Shown: positions 1-6,726, counted from the first letter of the stretch. The stretch: 9,550 nucleotides of DNA from CAYRJD01 sp964424585 (GCA_964424585.1 CAYRJD010000093.1:1-9550); one strand, 5' to 3'. Made by a program: numbers and translations. Notes: generated by a model from the letters alone, not told the origin.

Positions 1-544
1 CGAGCACCCCAGACGTAGCGGCAGCCTCTAGCGCGGCTACGCCTTCGGGCGAGGCGAGCGTGCAGACGACGACTATCGCCCCGCAGCCCGACTCCGCCAG
101 CAGCGTCGCGGTCTTCACTATCGACCCGCCCGTGGCGAGCATCGGGTCGAGCACCAGCGCCGTCGCTCCGGCGGCGTCTCGCGGCAGCCCGCTCAGGTAG
201 ACCTCGTGCGCGATGGGCGGGCCGATGCGGCGCATACCCATGAACGCCACCAGCGCATCTGGCAGCAGGTTGATGGCGGGGTCGAGCATCGCCAGCCCCG
301 CCCGCAAGATCGGCACGATCAGCGGCAGCTGCGCCAGCTCGGTGCCCTTGGCTTGCGCCAGCGGCGTGGCCACGCTCACCTCGGTGGTCTCAAGATTCGC
401 CGTCGCCTCGTAGATCAGCATCTCGCTCAACGCCGCCATGCACCGCCGGAAATCGGCGTGGCTGGTTTCGACCGCACGAGCCTCGGTCAGCAGCAGCTGC
501 GCCAGCGGATGCTCGACCACCTTCACGTTCACTCGTGCGGTCAC
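1..544 (-). CDS. upp: Uracil phosphoribosyltransferase, 3' end cut by window edge
   Basis: The enzyme joins uracil to PRPP to give UMP and pyrophosphate, a cytosolic pyrimidine salvage step. Reading leftward from GTG 544, 181 codons are visible, against about 208 for the family. The PRPP-binding signature DPMLATGGS is at residues 133-141, and the family motifs YEATANLET (about 45-53) and VPILRAGL (about 77-84) are intact. The loop after MGM (about 102-104) reads RRIGPPIAHEV instead of the R-N-E-E-T-like stretch of E. coli Upp, so it is divergent there. The C-terminal uracil-binding loop lies outside the window. GTG 544 is chosen because GAGGAG sits 8 bases upstream; an in-frame GTG at 532 is the alternative. 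The gene follows the acetoacetyl-CoA synthetase after 31 bases on the same strand and could be cotranscribed with it. The family call is secure. Confidence 0.95.
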   Translation of the reverse strand, partial: MTARVNVKVVEHPLAQLLLTEARAVETSHADFRRCMAALSEMLIYEATANLETTEVSVATPLAQAKGTELAQLPLIVPILRAGLAMLDPAINLLPDALVAFMGMRRIGPPIAHEVYLSGLPRDAAGATALVLDPMLATGGSIVKTATLLAESGCGAIVVVCTLASPEGVAALEAAATSGVL

Positions 545-552
545 CGCTCGCG

Positions 553-558
553 CTCCTC
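553..558 (-). promoter_or_regulatory. Shine-Dalgarno site of upp
   Basis: On the minus strand this reads GAGGAG, 8 bases before GTG 544. It is one of the clearest ribosome binding sites in the window and decides the upp start in favour of GTG 544 over GTG 532. Confidence 0.6.
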
Positions 559-575
559 GCTGTTGCTCTGGCCGG

Positions 576-2636
576 TCAACGCAGGGCCGGATGGTCGGCG
601 AAGTGCGCGAGCGCGCCCGGGTCGTCGATGGCCTCGAGGTTCGCGAGCTGCTTGCCCGCCACGACGTCGCGGATAGCCAGCTCGACCAGCTTGCCGCTGC
701 GCGTGCGAGGAATGACGGGCACCTGCGCGATCACTGCCGGCACGTGCCGCGGCGACGCACCGGACCGGATCGCCGCACGAATGCGAGCGGCGAGTTCGTC
801 GTCGAGCACCAGCCCGTCAGCCAGTCGCACGAACAGCACCACCCGCACGTCGGTCGTCACTCCGTGTGCCGCAGAAGGGTCGCCCGCCATCGGCTGGCCG
901 ATCACCACGCTCTCGGCCACCTCGGGCACTCGCTCGACCTGCCGGTAAATCTCAGCCGTGCCGATGCGCACGCCGCCCGGGTTGAGCACCGCGTCTGAGC
1001 GTCCCTCAATCACCATGCCGCCGTTGGACGTCCAGCGAGCGAAGTCGCCGTGATGCCAGACCCCGGCAAACCGCTCGAAATACGCGGCGTGCATTCGCTC
1101 GCCGTCGGGGTCGTTGAAAAAGCACAGCGGCACCGAGACGAACGCGTTCGTGCACACCAGCTCGCCCAGATCGCCGGGCCCCAGCGGCTCGCCGTTGTCG
1201 TCGAACACGGCGACGTCGAGCCCGAGCGCGGGCACCTGTATTTCGCCTGCGTGCACCGGCGCGGTCGGGTTGCCCGTCACGAAGCACCCGCAGATGTCGG
1301 TGCCACCGCTGAACGACGCCAGATGCGCGGTCGCGCTCACGTGGTCGTTGACGTAGCGAAACGCCTCCGGGGACAGCGGCGAGCCGGTCGAGGTAATCGT
1401 GCGCACCGTTGCCAGCGAGTGCGTCTGCGCCGGCCGCACGCTGGCCGCCATCACGCCCTCGATGAACTTCGCGCTCACCCCGAACAGCGTCACCGCCTCG
1501 TCGTCGGCGAGGGTGAACAGCCGGTCGGGCGCCGGATGCGTCGGCGAGCCGTCGTAAGCCACGACCGTCGCGCCGACCGACAGCGCGCCGATCAGCCAGT
1601 TCCACATCATCCAGCCGGTGGTCGAAAAGTAGAAGACGACGTCGCCCGGGCGCACGTCGCAGTGCAGCGCCAGCTCGCTGTAGAGCTTGGTAAGCGCGCC
1701 ACCGGTGCGATGCACGATGCACTTCGGCGCGCCTGTCGTGCCCGATGAGTAGAGGATGTAGACGGGGTGATCGAAGCTGACCGGCTCGAAGGTGAGGCCG
1801 TCGGCGCTGCGGCCGACCCAGTCGGCCCAGAGGCTCACCGGCTCGCCGCCGACCCCGCTGTTCAACACAGCGGCGTCGGGCGGTGAAGACGGGTCGTACG
1901 GCGCGCACACCAGCCGCGCCACGCCTAGCTCGGCCGCCACTTCGCACGCCTTAGCCCAGGTGTCGTGACGCTTGCCGTTGTAGTGGTAGCCGTCGCACGC
2001 CACCAGCACCGTGGGCTCGATTTGGCCGAAACGGTCGAGCACCCCTGCGGCGCCAAAATCTGGGCTGACCGAGGAAAACACCGCGCCGATAGACGCCGCA
2101 GCGAGCAGCAGCACGGCCGCTTCGGGGCCGTTCGGCAGCATTGCCGCAACCCGGTCGCCCACGCCCACGCCGTCGGCCCGCAGCGCAGCCGCCGTCGCCG
2201 CAACCTCGGCACGCAGCTGCGCCCACGTGAGCGTGCGGCGCAGCCCGTTCTCACCGACGAACACCAACGCCGTGTCTGAGCTAGCCACGCCGGGGCGCGG
2301 CGCCAAGTAGTTCTCGGCGAGGTTGAGCCGGGCGTCAGCAAAGAACGTCAAGCCCACGCCGGGCGCGCATCGACCCTCGGGCCGCGCGCTCGACGGCTCG
2401 GCTTTGTCGCGCCCAGCGCAAAACGGCGCGTCGCCCAAGTCACCGACGCCGCCGCAGTAGCTCCACACCGCCCGCCAGAACGCGTCGGGCTGCGCGACCG
2501 ACCAAGCGTGCAGCGCGTCGTAGCCCGCCGACTCACTGGCCGACTCGCTGGCCGCGAACAGGTCAAACCCGACCGACGCGGCGAACTCCGCCAGCCGCGT
2601 CGCACGCGCTCGTTCGTCAGACGGCTGCCACAGCAC
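576..2636 (-). CDS. Acetoacetyl-CoA synthetase (acetoacetate-CoA ligase)
   Basis: A 686-residue ANL-superfamily adenylating enzyme that activates acetoacetate with ATP and CoA to acetoacetyl-CoA, used in ketone-body or polyhydroxybutyrate carbon use. The N-terminus (LWQPS, then YDALHAWSV near 39-47 and FWRAVW near 53-58) is typical of the acetoacetate-CoA ligase group rather than of acetyl-CoA synthetase. The P-loop-like core YSSGTTGAPK is at about 296-305, FSTTGWMMWNW at about 337-347, SGGTD at about 443-447 and GRSDAVLNPGGVRIG at 545-559. The catalytic lysine, in RSGKLVE, is about residue 649. At 686 residues it is slightly longer than the usual roughly 650-660; an insert rich in D, P and R lies at about 68-95. 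The start is GTG 2636, directly preceded by a TAGCTT hexamer. It is divergent from the plus-strand run and is followed by upp. acsA and aacS are both used for this family, so no symbol is given. Confidence 0.93.
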   Translation of the reverse strand: MLWQPSDERARATRLAEFAASVGFDLFAASESASESAGYDALHAWSVAQPDAFWRAVWSYCGGVGDLGDAPFCAGRDKAEPSSARPEGRCAPGVGLTFFADARLNLAENYLAPRPGVASSDTALVFVGENGLRRTLTWAQLRAEVAATAAALRADGVGVGDRVAAMLPNGPEAAVLLLAAASIGAVFSSVSPDFGAAGVLDRFGQIEPTVLVACDGYHYNGKRHDTWAKACEVAAELGVARLVCAPYDPSSPPDAAVLNSGVGGEPVSLWADWVGRSADGLTFEPVSFDHPVYILYSSGTTGAPKCIVHRTGGALTKLYSELALHCDVRPGDVVFYFSTTGWMMWNWLIGALSVGATVVAYDGSPTHPAPDRLFTLADDEAVTLFGVSAKFIEGVMAASVRPAQTHSLATVRTITSTGSPLSPEAFRYVNDHVSATAHLASFSGGTDICGCFVTGNPTAPVHAGEIQVPALGLDVAVFDDNGEPLGPGDLGELVCTNAFVSVPLCFFNDPDGERMHAAYFERFAGVWHHGDFARWTSNGGMVIEGRSDAVLNPGGVRIGTAEIYRQVERVPEVAESVVIGQPMAGDPSAAHGVTTDVRVVLFVRLADGLVLDDELAARIRAAIRSGASPRHVPAVIAQVPVIPRTRSGKLVELAIRDVVAGKQLANLEAIDDPGALAHFADHPALR

Positions 2637-2642
2637 GCCGCC

Positions 2643-2648
2643 AAGCTA
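2643..2648 (-). promoter_or_regulatory. Candidate -10 hexamer for a leaderless acetoacetyl-CoA synthetase transcript
   Basis: The minus strand reads TAGCTT, matching TANNNT, then six bases (GGCGGC), then GTG 2636. This is the spacing expected if transcription starts at or next to the start codon. No strong Shine-Dalgarno sequence is present. No recognisable -35 element is visible. This is inference from spacing only. Confidence 0.4.
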
Positions 2649-2663
2649 CGCGCCGTTCGGGTC

Positions 2664-2676
2664 GCGCGCAGCGCGC
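2664..2676. promoter_or_regulatory. Perfect GC palindrome in the divergent gap, possible operator
   Basis: GCGCGC-A-GCGCGC is a perfect inverted repeat centred at 2670. If both genes are leaderless it lies about 19-31 bases upstream of the rightward start and 28-40 upstream of the leftward start, where a bound protein could affect both promoters. Alternating GC is low in complexity and common in such genomes, so chance is a serious alternative. Confidence 0.22.
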
Positions 2677-2681
2677 TTGTG

Positions 2682-2687
2682 TAGTTT
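2682..2687 (+). promoter_or_regulatory. Candidate -10 hexamer for the rightward seven-gene run, leaderless
   Basis: TAGTTT matches TANNNT and is followed by seven bases (GAGCCCG) and then ATG 2695, which places the predicted transcription start at the A of the start codon. No purine-rich ribosome binding site occurs between 2677 and 2694. The hexamer mirrors the one on the other strand of the same gap. The -35 region is not recognisable. Confidence 0.42.
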
Positions 2688-2694
2688 GAGCCCG

Positions 2695-3474
2695 ATGGAA
2701 GCCATCTGCAACGACATCGCAGCCGAGACCGCCGCGCTCGCCGGCATCATCTCCGGCCTCACCGACGACCAGTGGCGCAAGCCCACCCCGGCGCCGGGCT
2801 GGAACACCCGCGACACCATCATCCACGTCGGCGCAGGCGACTGGGCGGCCGCGCTGGCGGTCAACGAACCCGACAACTTCAACGACGCCAAGGCTCGGCT
2901 CGCCAACGAGAACCTGTCGCTCGAAGACGCCACCGGCGCGCAGTTTGACGCGATGTCTGGCGCGCAGCTCTGGGCGTGGTTCAACGAAGAGCGCGCCAAG
3001 ATGCTCGCCGGCTTCGCCAGCCTCGACCCCAAAGACCGCATCCCCTGGTTCGGCCCCGACATGGGCGCCCGCATGTTCGCCACCGCCCGCCTGATGGAAA
3101 CCTGGTCGCACGGCCACGACGTCGCCGACACGTTCGGCCAGCCCTACCCGGCCACCGACCGGCTGCGCAACGTCGCGCACATCTGCGTCGTCACCCGCGG
3201 CTGGAGCTACGCCAACCGCGGCGAGCAGATGCCAGAGGCGCAGGTGCGCGTCGAGCTGGCCGCGCCCAGCGGCGACACGTGGACGTGGGGGCCCGATGAC
3301 GTGCCCGACGCCGTCGTCGGCGATGCCTACGACTTCTGCCTCGCGGTCACCCAGCGACGACACTGGACCGAAACCAGCCTCACCGTCACCGGCGACGCAG
3401 CCCGCGGCTGGATGGACATCGCCCAAGCCTTCGCCGGGCCCGCCACGACCGTTGAGCGTGGACGAGTCGGCTGA
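2695..3474 (+). CDS. TIGR03084 family protein, DinB/mycothiol-dependent maleylpyruvate isomerase fold
   Basis: This 259-residue protein matches the actinobacterial TIGR03084 family by its general pattern: WRKPTPAPGW (about 27-36), RIPWFGP, ATARLMETWSHGHD and DFCLAVTQRRH. The fold is a four-helix DinB/MDMPI bundle followed by a C-terminal alpha/beta domain. A metal triad is visible as H44 (IIHVGAGD), E135 and H139 (ETWSH). This matches the His, Glu-x3-His zinc ligands known from mycothiol-dependent maleylpyruvate isomerase. The reaction is unknown; a mycothiol-linked or metal-dependent role is inference. ATG 2695 is preferred over the in-frame TTG 2677 because it begins the family domain and lies 7 bases after a TANNNT hexamer. 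The gene is first of the rightward run, and its last 17 bases overlap the coaE start. Confidence 0.85.
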   Translation: MEAICNDIAAETAALAGIISGLTDDQWRKPTPAPGWNTRDTIIHVGAGDWAAALAVNEPDNFNDAKARLANENLSLEDATGAQFDAMSGAQLWAWFNEERAKMLAGFASLDPKDRIPWFGPDMGARMFATARLMETWSHGHDVADTFGQPYPATDRLRNVAHICVVTRGWSYANRGEQMPEAQVRVELAAPSGDTWTWGPDDVPDAVVGDAYDFCLAVTQRRHWTETSLTVTGDAARGWMDIAQAFAGPATTVERGRVG

Positions 3475-4156
3475 GCCAACCCAGCTGCTGATCGTCGGAC
3501 TAACCGGCGGCATCGGAGCGGGCAAGTCGACCGTCACCGGGCTGCTCAACGACCACGGCGCAGCCTCGGTCGACGTCGACGCGCTCGGACACGAGGTCAT
3601 CGCGCGAGGCGGCGAAGCCGTCGGTGCGCTCGTCGAGCACTTCGGCGAAGCCGTGCGCCACGCCACAGGCGGCATCGACCGAGCGCAGCTAGCCGCCCGA
3701 GCGTTCGCGAACGACGCCTCGCTCGAAGCGTTGAACGCGATCACCCACCCAGCCATCGACCGGCTCATTGACCGAGAGGTCGACGACGTCATCGACCGGC
3801 TCGGCACCGAGCCCGCGCTCCACGACGACCCGCTGGCGCGCGTCGTGGTTTTAGACATGGCCGTGCTGGCGGAGAGCACGTTGGGTCGCACCAACCGACA
3901 CCGCTACGAGCTGGTCGTCACTGTCGAAGCAGACGACGACGTTCGCCTCAAGCGGCTCGTCGCCCGCGGCCTCACGGCAGCCGACGCCACCGCACGCATG
4001 GCCCGCCAGGCAACCGACGAAGAGCGCCGCGCGCTGGCGCACTTCATCATCGGCAACGGCGGCACGCTCGCGCAGCTAGCGCCGTCGGTGGCCGAGCTGT
4101 CGGCTCAGCTCGGCGACCTCGCCGCGCAGCTCGTCGCAGCGCCGAGCCAGTCATGA
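3458..4156 (+). CDS. coaE: Dephospho-CoA kinase
   Basis: CoaE phosphorylates the ribose 3'-OH of dephospho-CoA with ATP, the last step of CoA synthesis, in the cytosol. The P-loop GGIGAGKST is at about 17-25 and the DVD motif at 39-41 (family DxD, followed by ALGHEV). ITHPAI, VVLDMAVLAES (the family's VVLDIPLLFE stretch) and RLKRLVARG follow in the expected order, as do the RQATDEERR lid and the closing IIGNGGT motif. The product is 232 residues, longer than the usual roughly 200, with extra residues around 104-122 (a stretch with TEPALHDDPLAR). It lacks the GrpB-like extension found in some actinobacterial CoaE proteins. GTG 3458 is the likely start, overlapping the upstream gene by 17 bases; TTG 3452 is possible. 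The much longer open frame upstream is a shadow. The stop overlaps the next start as ATGA, so translation is probably coupled. Confidence 0.93.
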   Translation: MDESAEPTQLLIVGLTGGIGAGKSTVTGLLNDHGAASVDVDALGHEVIARGGEAVGALVEHFGEAVRHATGGIDRAQLAARAFANDASLEALNAITHPAIDRLIDREVDDVIDRLGTEPALHDDPLARVVVLDMAVLAESTLGRTNRHRYELVVTVEADDDVRLKRLVARGLTAADATARMARQATDEERRALAHFIIGNGGTLAQLAPSVAELSAQLGDLAAQLVAAPSQS

Positions 4157-4980
4157 CGCAGCGCCGCTACCCGCCGCCCAACCACATCTTGCGGCACCTG
4201 CGCCTCAGCCACTACGAGGGCGCGCCCGGCGAGCTGCGCGCCACGATGGACGTGCTCGACGACCTCACCGACGACGCGGGCTGGCTGCGCCTCGGCGCCG
4301 TCGCGACGCTCGTCGACTCGGTCGCGGGGCACCACAGCGTGATGGCGGTCGCGCCCGACTGGGTCGCCACCCTCCACCTCGCGACCGTGCTGTGCGCCAA
4401 GGCAACCGGCACCCACGTCGAAGCCGCCTGCGTGCCGCTGCGCGTCGGCCGCAACCAGGTCGTGAGCGACATCACCGTCGCCGACGCCACCGGCGCGCTC
4501 GTGGCTCGCAGCAAGTGCACCTACGCGCGCCTCATTCGGCGTGACGACAACCCCGTGCTCGACTCGGGCGAGACGGCAACCGAAGCTCACTTTCGCGAGC
4601 CCGCCGAGCTGAGCCCGCGTCCGCCGCTCGACGACTACCTCGGGCTGTCACCTGAGCCGGGCGCGCCCCGCATGGAAGTGCCGATGGGCGACCGCATCCG
4701 CAACTCGTTCGGTTCGTTGCAGGGCGGCGCGTCGGTGGTCATCGCCGAAGTCATGGCCACCCACGCGGCTCGCCTCGCGCACGGTACCGACGGCGCTTGG
4801 CGTTGCACCCAAGCCGACGTTCACTTTCTCGCGCCCGCCCGGGGCGGCCCGATAGCGGTCGAGGCCGAATACCTGCGGCGCACCGAACGTTCGGTCACCG
4901 TCGACGTCGGTTACCGCGACCGAGCCAACGACGACCGCCTCATTCACGTTGCGACCGCCACCGCGGTGCGAGAAAGCTGA
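4153..4980 (+). CDS. Tandem hot-dog acyl-CoA thioesterase-like protein
   Basis: The 275-residue product appears to hold two hot-dog domains in one chain, as in double-hot-dog thioesterases of acyl-CoA metabolism. Domain one runs about 25-130: WLRLGAVATLVDSVAG (44-59) is the conserved central helix, with D55 a candidate catalytic acid. Domain two runs about 175-272: NSFGSLQGGASVVIAE (184-199) is the PaaI/4HBT-type helix, but the usual HGG is QGG (Q190-G192), with E199 following. The substrate cannot be told from sequence; hydrolysis of an acyl-CoA is the family expectation. ATG 4153 is fixed by the ATGA overlap with coaE. The neighbours (coaE, acyl-CoA dehydrogenase) support an acyl-CoA context. 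A non-enzymatic acyl-CoA-binding protein is the alternative. Confidence 0.8.
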   Translation: MTQRRYPPPNHILRHLRLSHYEGAPGELRATMDVLDDLTDDAGWLRLGAVATLVDSVAGHHSVMAVAPDWVATLHLATVLCAKATGTHVEAACVPLRVGRNQVVSDITVADATGALVARSKCTYARLIRRDDNPVLDSGETATEAHFREPAELSPRPPLDDYLGLSPEPGAPRMEVPMGDRIRNSFGSLQGGASVVIAEVMATHAARLAHGTDGAWRCTQADVHFLAPARGGPIAVEAEYLRRTERSVTVDVGYRDRANDDRLIHVATATAVRES

Positions 4981-4986
4981 CGAGCT

Positions 4987-5424
4987 GTGGCAACGAGCGA
5001 AGGGGCCGATACCGAAGCGACCGACGCCAAAGACGACCTCGCAGCCCTGCGGGCCGAGCTGATCGTGCACCGCATCAGCCACTACCGCGACACGCTGCGC
5101 GCCTACAAGGTGCTGTTCGACGGCAACCCAGTCGGTGAGGTGCGCGACGGCCGCACGTCGTCGTTTCTCGCCTCGCCGGGCACCTATGTGGTGCGAATGA
5201 AGCTGCTGTGGATTACGAGCGCGCCGCTCGAAGTCGAGCTGACTACCGACGCGCCGGTTGAGGTGACGTGCGGGCCTTGCGGCGGCATCAGCCAGGCGTG
5301 GAAGCTCATCTTTTTGCCGCGTGCGGCGATTTTTTGTCGGCCAACGCGAGATGGCGACGACGAGCTGCGTGACCGCAGGGGCTGGTGGCGTCCTCAGCCT
5401 CCCGAAGGAGGCTTCGCGGAGTAG
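4987..5424 (+). CDS. Small beta-sandwich protein of unknown function
   Basis: A 145-residue protein starting at GTG 4987, six bases after the thioesterase stop. Residues about 35-95 read as beta strands of a PEGA-like or Ig-like sandwich: VLFDGNPVGEVRDG, then FLASPGTYVVRMKLLW, then a strand with PLEVELT and VEVTCGPCGG. The pattern DG-x-x-VG-x-x-x-x-G followed by PGTY-x-V is common in small uncharacterised bacterial proteins. A short hydrophobic stretch, AWKLIFLPRAAIF (about 103-115), is too short and too charged for a confident membrane helix but may associate with membrane. No signal peptide is visible. The tail is rich in D, R and P. There are two close cysteines (CGPC, about 93-96) plus one at about 117. 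Two T-runs, unusual in this GC-rich window, occur in its 3' part. No function is assigned. Confidence 0.7.
   Translation: MATSEGADTEATDAKDDLAALRAELIVHRISHYRDTLRAYKVLFDGNPVGEVRDGRTSSFLASPGTYVVRMKLLWITSAPLEVELTTDAPVEVTCGPCGGISQAWKLIFLPRAAIFCRPTRDGDDELRDRRGWWRPQPPEGGFAE
5316..5335 (+). terminator. Weak terminator-like hairpin with T-run inside a gene
   Basis: A short stem, GCCG (5316-5319) with CGGC (5324-5327), is followed by GA and a run of six T (5330-5335); another five T lie just before the stem. This has the layout of an intrinsic terminator but with a stem of only 4-5 base pairs, and it lies inside the coding sequence of the small protein. It may be simple coding for Ile-Phe codons. Confidence is low. 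Confidence 0.15.
5396..5413. other. GC-rich hairpin at the 3' end of the small beta-sandwich gene
   Basis: AGCCTCC (5396-5402) and GGAGGCT (5407-5413) form a perfect 7-base-pair stem around the tetraloop CGAA. It covers the last few codons, ending 11 bases before the end of the gene at 5424, and precedes the acyl-CoA dehydrogenase. There is no T-run, so it is not a classical intrinsic terminator. It could stabilise or attenuate the transcript. The right arm contains AAGGAGG with its loop, but no start codon follows at useful distance. Confidence 0.4.
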
Positions 5425-5454
5425 CGCCCCGGCTGCTTGCGAGGCGTCGCTAGC

Positions 5455-6726
5455 GTGACGCGCGTGACCGACGTGACCGCCGCCGCAGAAGACGTCGCTG
5501 CCGAGGTGAGCGGCTGGGTAGCGGAGCACTGGAGCGCCGATCTGACGGTGGCGCAGTGGTGGCAGCTGCTCACCGACGCCGGGCTGTCTAACCCGGCGCT
5601 CGCGCCGCCGCACGGACGAGGCTGGGGCCGCAACGAAACCCGCCAGCTGGCGGCGGCGCTGCGAGACGCAGGCGCCATCGGCTCACCCGCTGGGCTGGGC
5701 ATGTTGTTGGCGGCGCCCACCATCATCGCTCACGGCACCGACAGCCAGATCGGCCGGTTCGTCGAACGCATCTTGAACGGCCAAGACGCGTGGTGCCAGC
5801 TGTTTTCCGAGCCGGGCGCGGGCAGCGACCTCGCGGGGCTGCAAACCAAGGCGGTGCGCGACGGCGACGAGTGGGTCATCACCGGCCAGAAGGTGTGGAC
5901 GTCTGAGGGCGAGCACGCCGACTTGGGCATGCTGATCGCTCGCACCGACCCGGATGCGCCCAAGCACAGAGGCATCACCTGGTTCGCTATCGACATGCAC
6001 CAGCCAGGCGTCGAGGTGAGGCCGCTGCGTGAGATGACCGGACGCTCGCTGTTTAACGAGGTGTTCTTAGATCAAGCCCGGGTGCCGCACGCGAACGTCA
6101 TCGGCGAGCTGAACGACGGCTGGCGCGTGGCGAACACGACGCTCGCGGTCGAGCGCGCCGGCATCGGCGGCGGGCACGGCCTCGCGTATGCCGCAGCGCA
6201 CCCGGGCAGCGTGGCGGGGCACCTGAGCCAGCCAGCGGGCAGCTTCGTAGGCAAGCGGCTGCCGCTCGCGGCTGGGGGAGTGAGCCCCGGCACGCTCGCG
6301 CAGCTCACCGCCCAGGCCGCGCAGCGTGACAAGCTGCGCGACCCGCGCATCCGTCAAGGTTTGGCTGCGCTCAAGACCGACCTCGAGGTCATGCGGCTCT
6401 CGTCGCTGCGTGGGCGGGTGAAACAGCAGCGCACCGGCGGTGAGGGCAACCTCGCGAAGCTGCGCATGACCAACGCGCTGCACCGCACCCGTCAGCTGGC
6501 GGGCGACATCTTGGGCGCCGAGCTGACGCTGTGGGGCGAGCGAGCGCCCACCGGCGGCGTGCTCGCGGAGATGGTGGTGTTTTCGCCTGCGCCGTCGATC
6601 TACGGCGGCACCGATGAGGTGCAGCGCAACATCATCGGTGAGCGCGTACTCGGGCTGCCCCGCGAGCCGGGCCCGCCGTCCGACACGCCGTTCAGCCAGC
6701 TTCAGGCGAACGCGACCACCTGGTAG
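5455..6726 (+). CDS. Acyl-CoA dehydrogenase family protein
   Basis: An FAD-dependent flavoprotein that introduces an alpha-beta double bond into an acyl-CoA. The 423-residue length is somewhat above the usual roughly 380-400. FAD and substrate motifs are present: WCQLFSEPGAGSDLAG (113-128), WVITGQKVWTS (140-150), and PSIYGGTDEVQRNIIGERVLG near the C-terminus (Y383). The usual catalytic glutamate in YEGT is glycine here (YGGT, G384). A glutamate at 233 in LAVERAG lies where isovaleryl-CoA dehydrogenase keeps its base, so activity is probably retained. An extra stretch of about 40 residues rich in G, A and S (about 245-290) interrupts the helical domain. GTG 5455 is preferred because GAGG lies 10 bases upstream; TTG 5437 and GTG 5464 or 5473 are alternatives. 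There is no second dehydrogenase subunit nearby. The substrate is not deducible. Confidence 0.92.
   Translation: MTRVTDVTAAAEDVAAEVSGWVAEHWSADLTVAQWWQLLTDAGLSNPALAPPHGRGWGRNETRQLAAALRDAGAIGSPAGLGMLLAAPTIIAHGTDSQIGRFVERILNGQDAWCQLFSEPGAGSDLAGLQTKAVRDGDEWVITGQKVWTSEGEHADLGMLIARTDPDAPKHRGITWFAIDMHQPGVEVRPLREMTGRSLFNEVFLDQARVPHANVIGELNDGWRVANTTLAVERAGIGGGHGLAYAAAHPGSVAGHLSQPAGSFVGKRLPLAAGGVSPGTLAQLTAQAAQRDKLRDPRIRQGLAALKTDLEVMRLSSLRGRVKQQRTGGEGNLAKLRMTNALHRTRQLAGDILGAELTLWGERAPTGGVLAEMVVFSPAPSIYGGTDEVQRNIIGERVLGLPREPGPPSDTPFSQLQANATTW

Noticed and set aside
206..998. Plus-strand open frames over upp and the synthetase 3' end
   Set aside because: The minus strand here encodes clear Upp and acetoacetyl-CoA synthetase motifs; the plus-strand products are His/Arg-rich shadows.
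3296..3457. Extended N-terminus for CoaE
   Set aside because: The extension is a Pro/Ser-rich reading of the upstream gene in another frame. The P-loop belongs near the N-terminus in this family, which fits a start at GTG 3458.
2617..3894. Long minus-strand open frame of 425 codons across the TIGR03084 and coaE genes
   Set aside because: It is antisense to two genes with clear family motifs, and its translation is low-complexity with no recognisable domain. Long antisense frames are expected at this GC content.
5330..5336. Possible programmed frameshift at the T6 run of the small gene
   Set aside because: The in-frame codons ATT TTT TGT do not give a standard -1 slippery heptamer, and the in-frame continuation (FCRPTRDGDD) looks like a natural tail.
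5405..5411. AAGGAGG as ribosome binding site of the dehydrogenase
   Set aside because: It lies 25 or more bases before the nearest in-frame start candidate and is sequestered in the hairpin 5396-5413.
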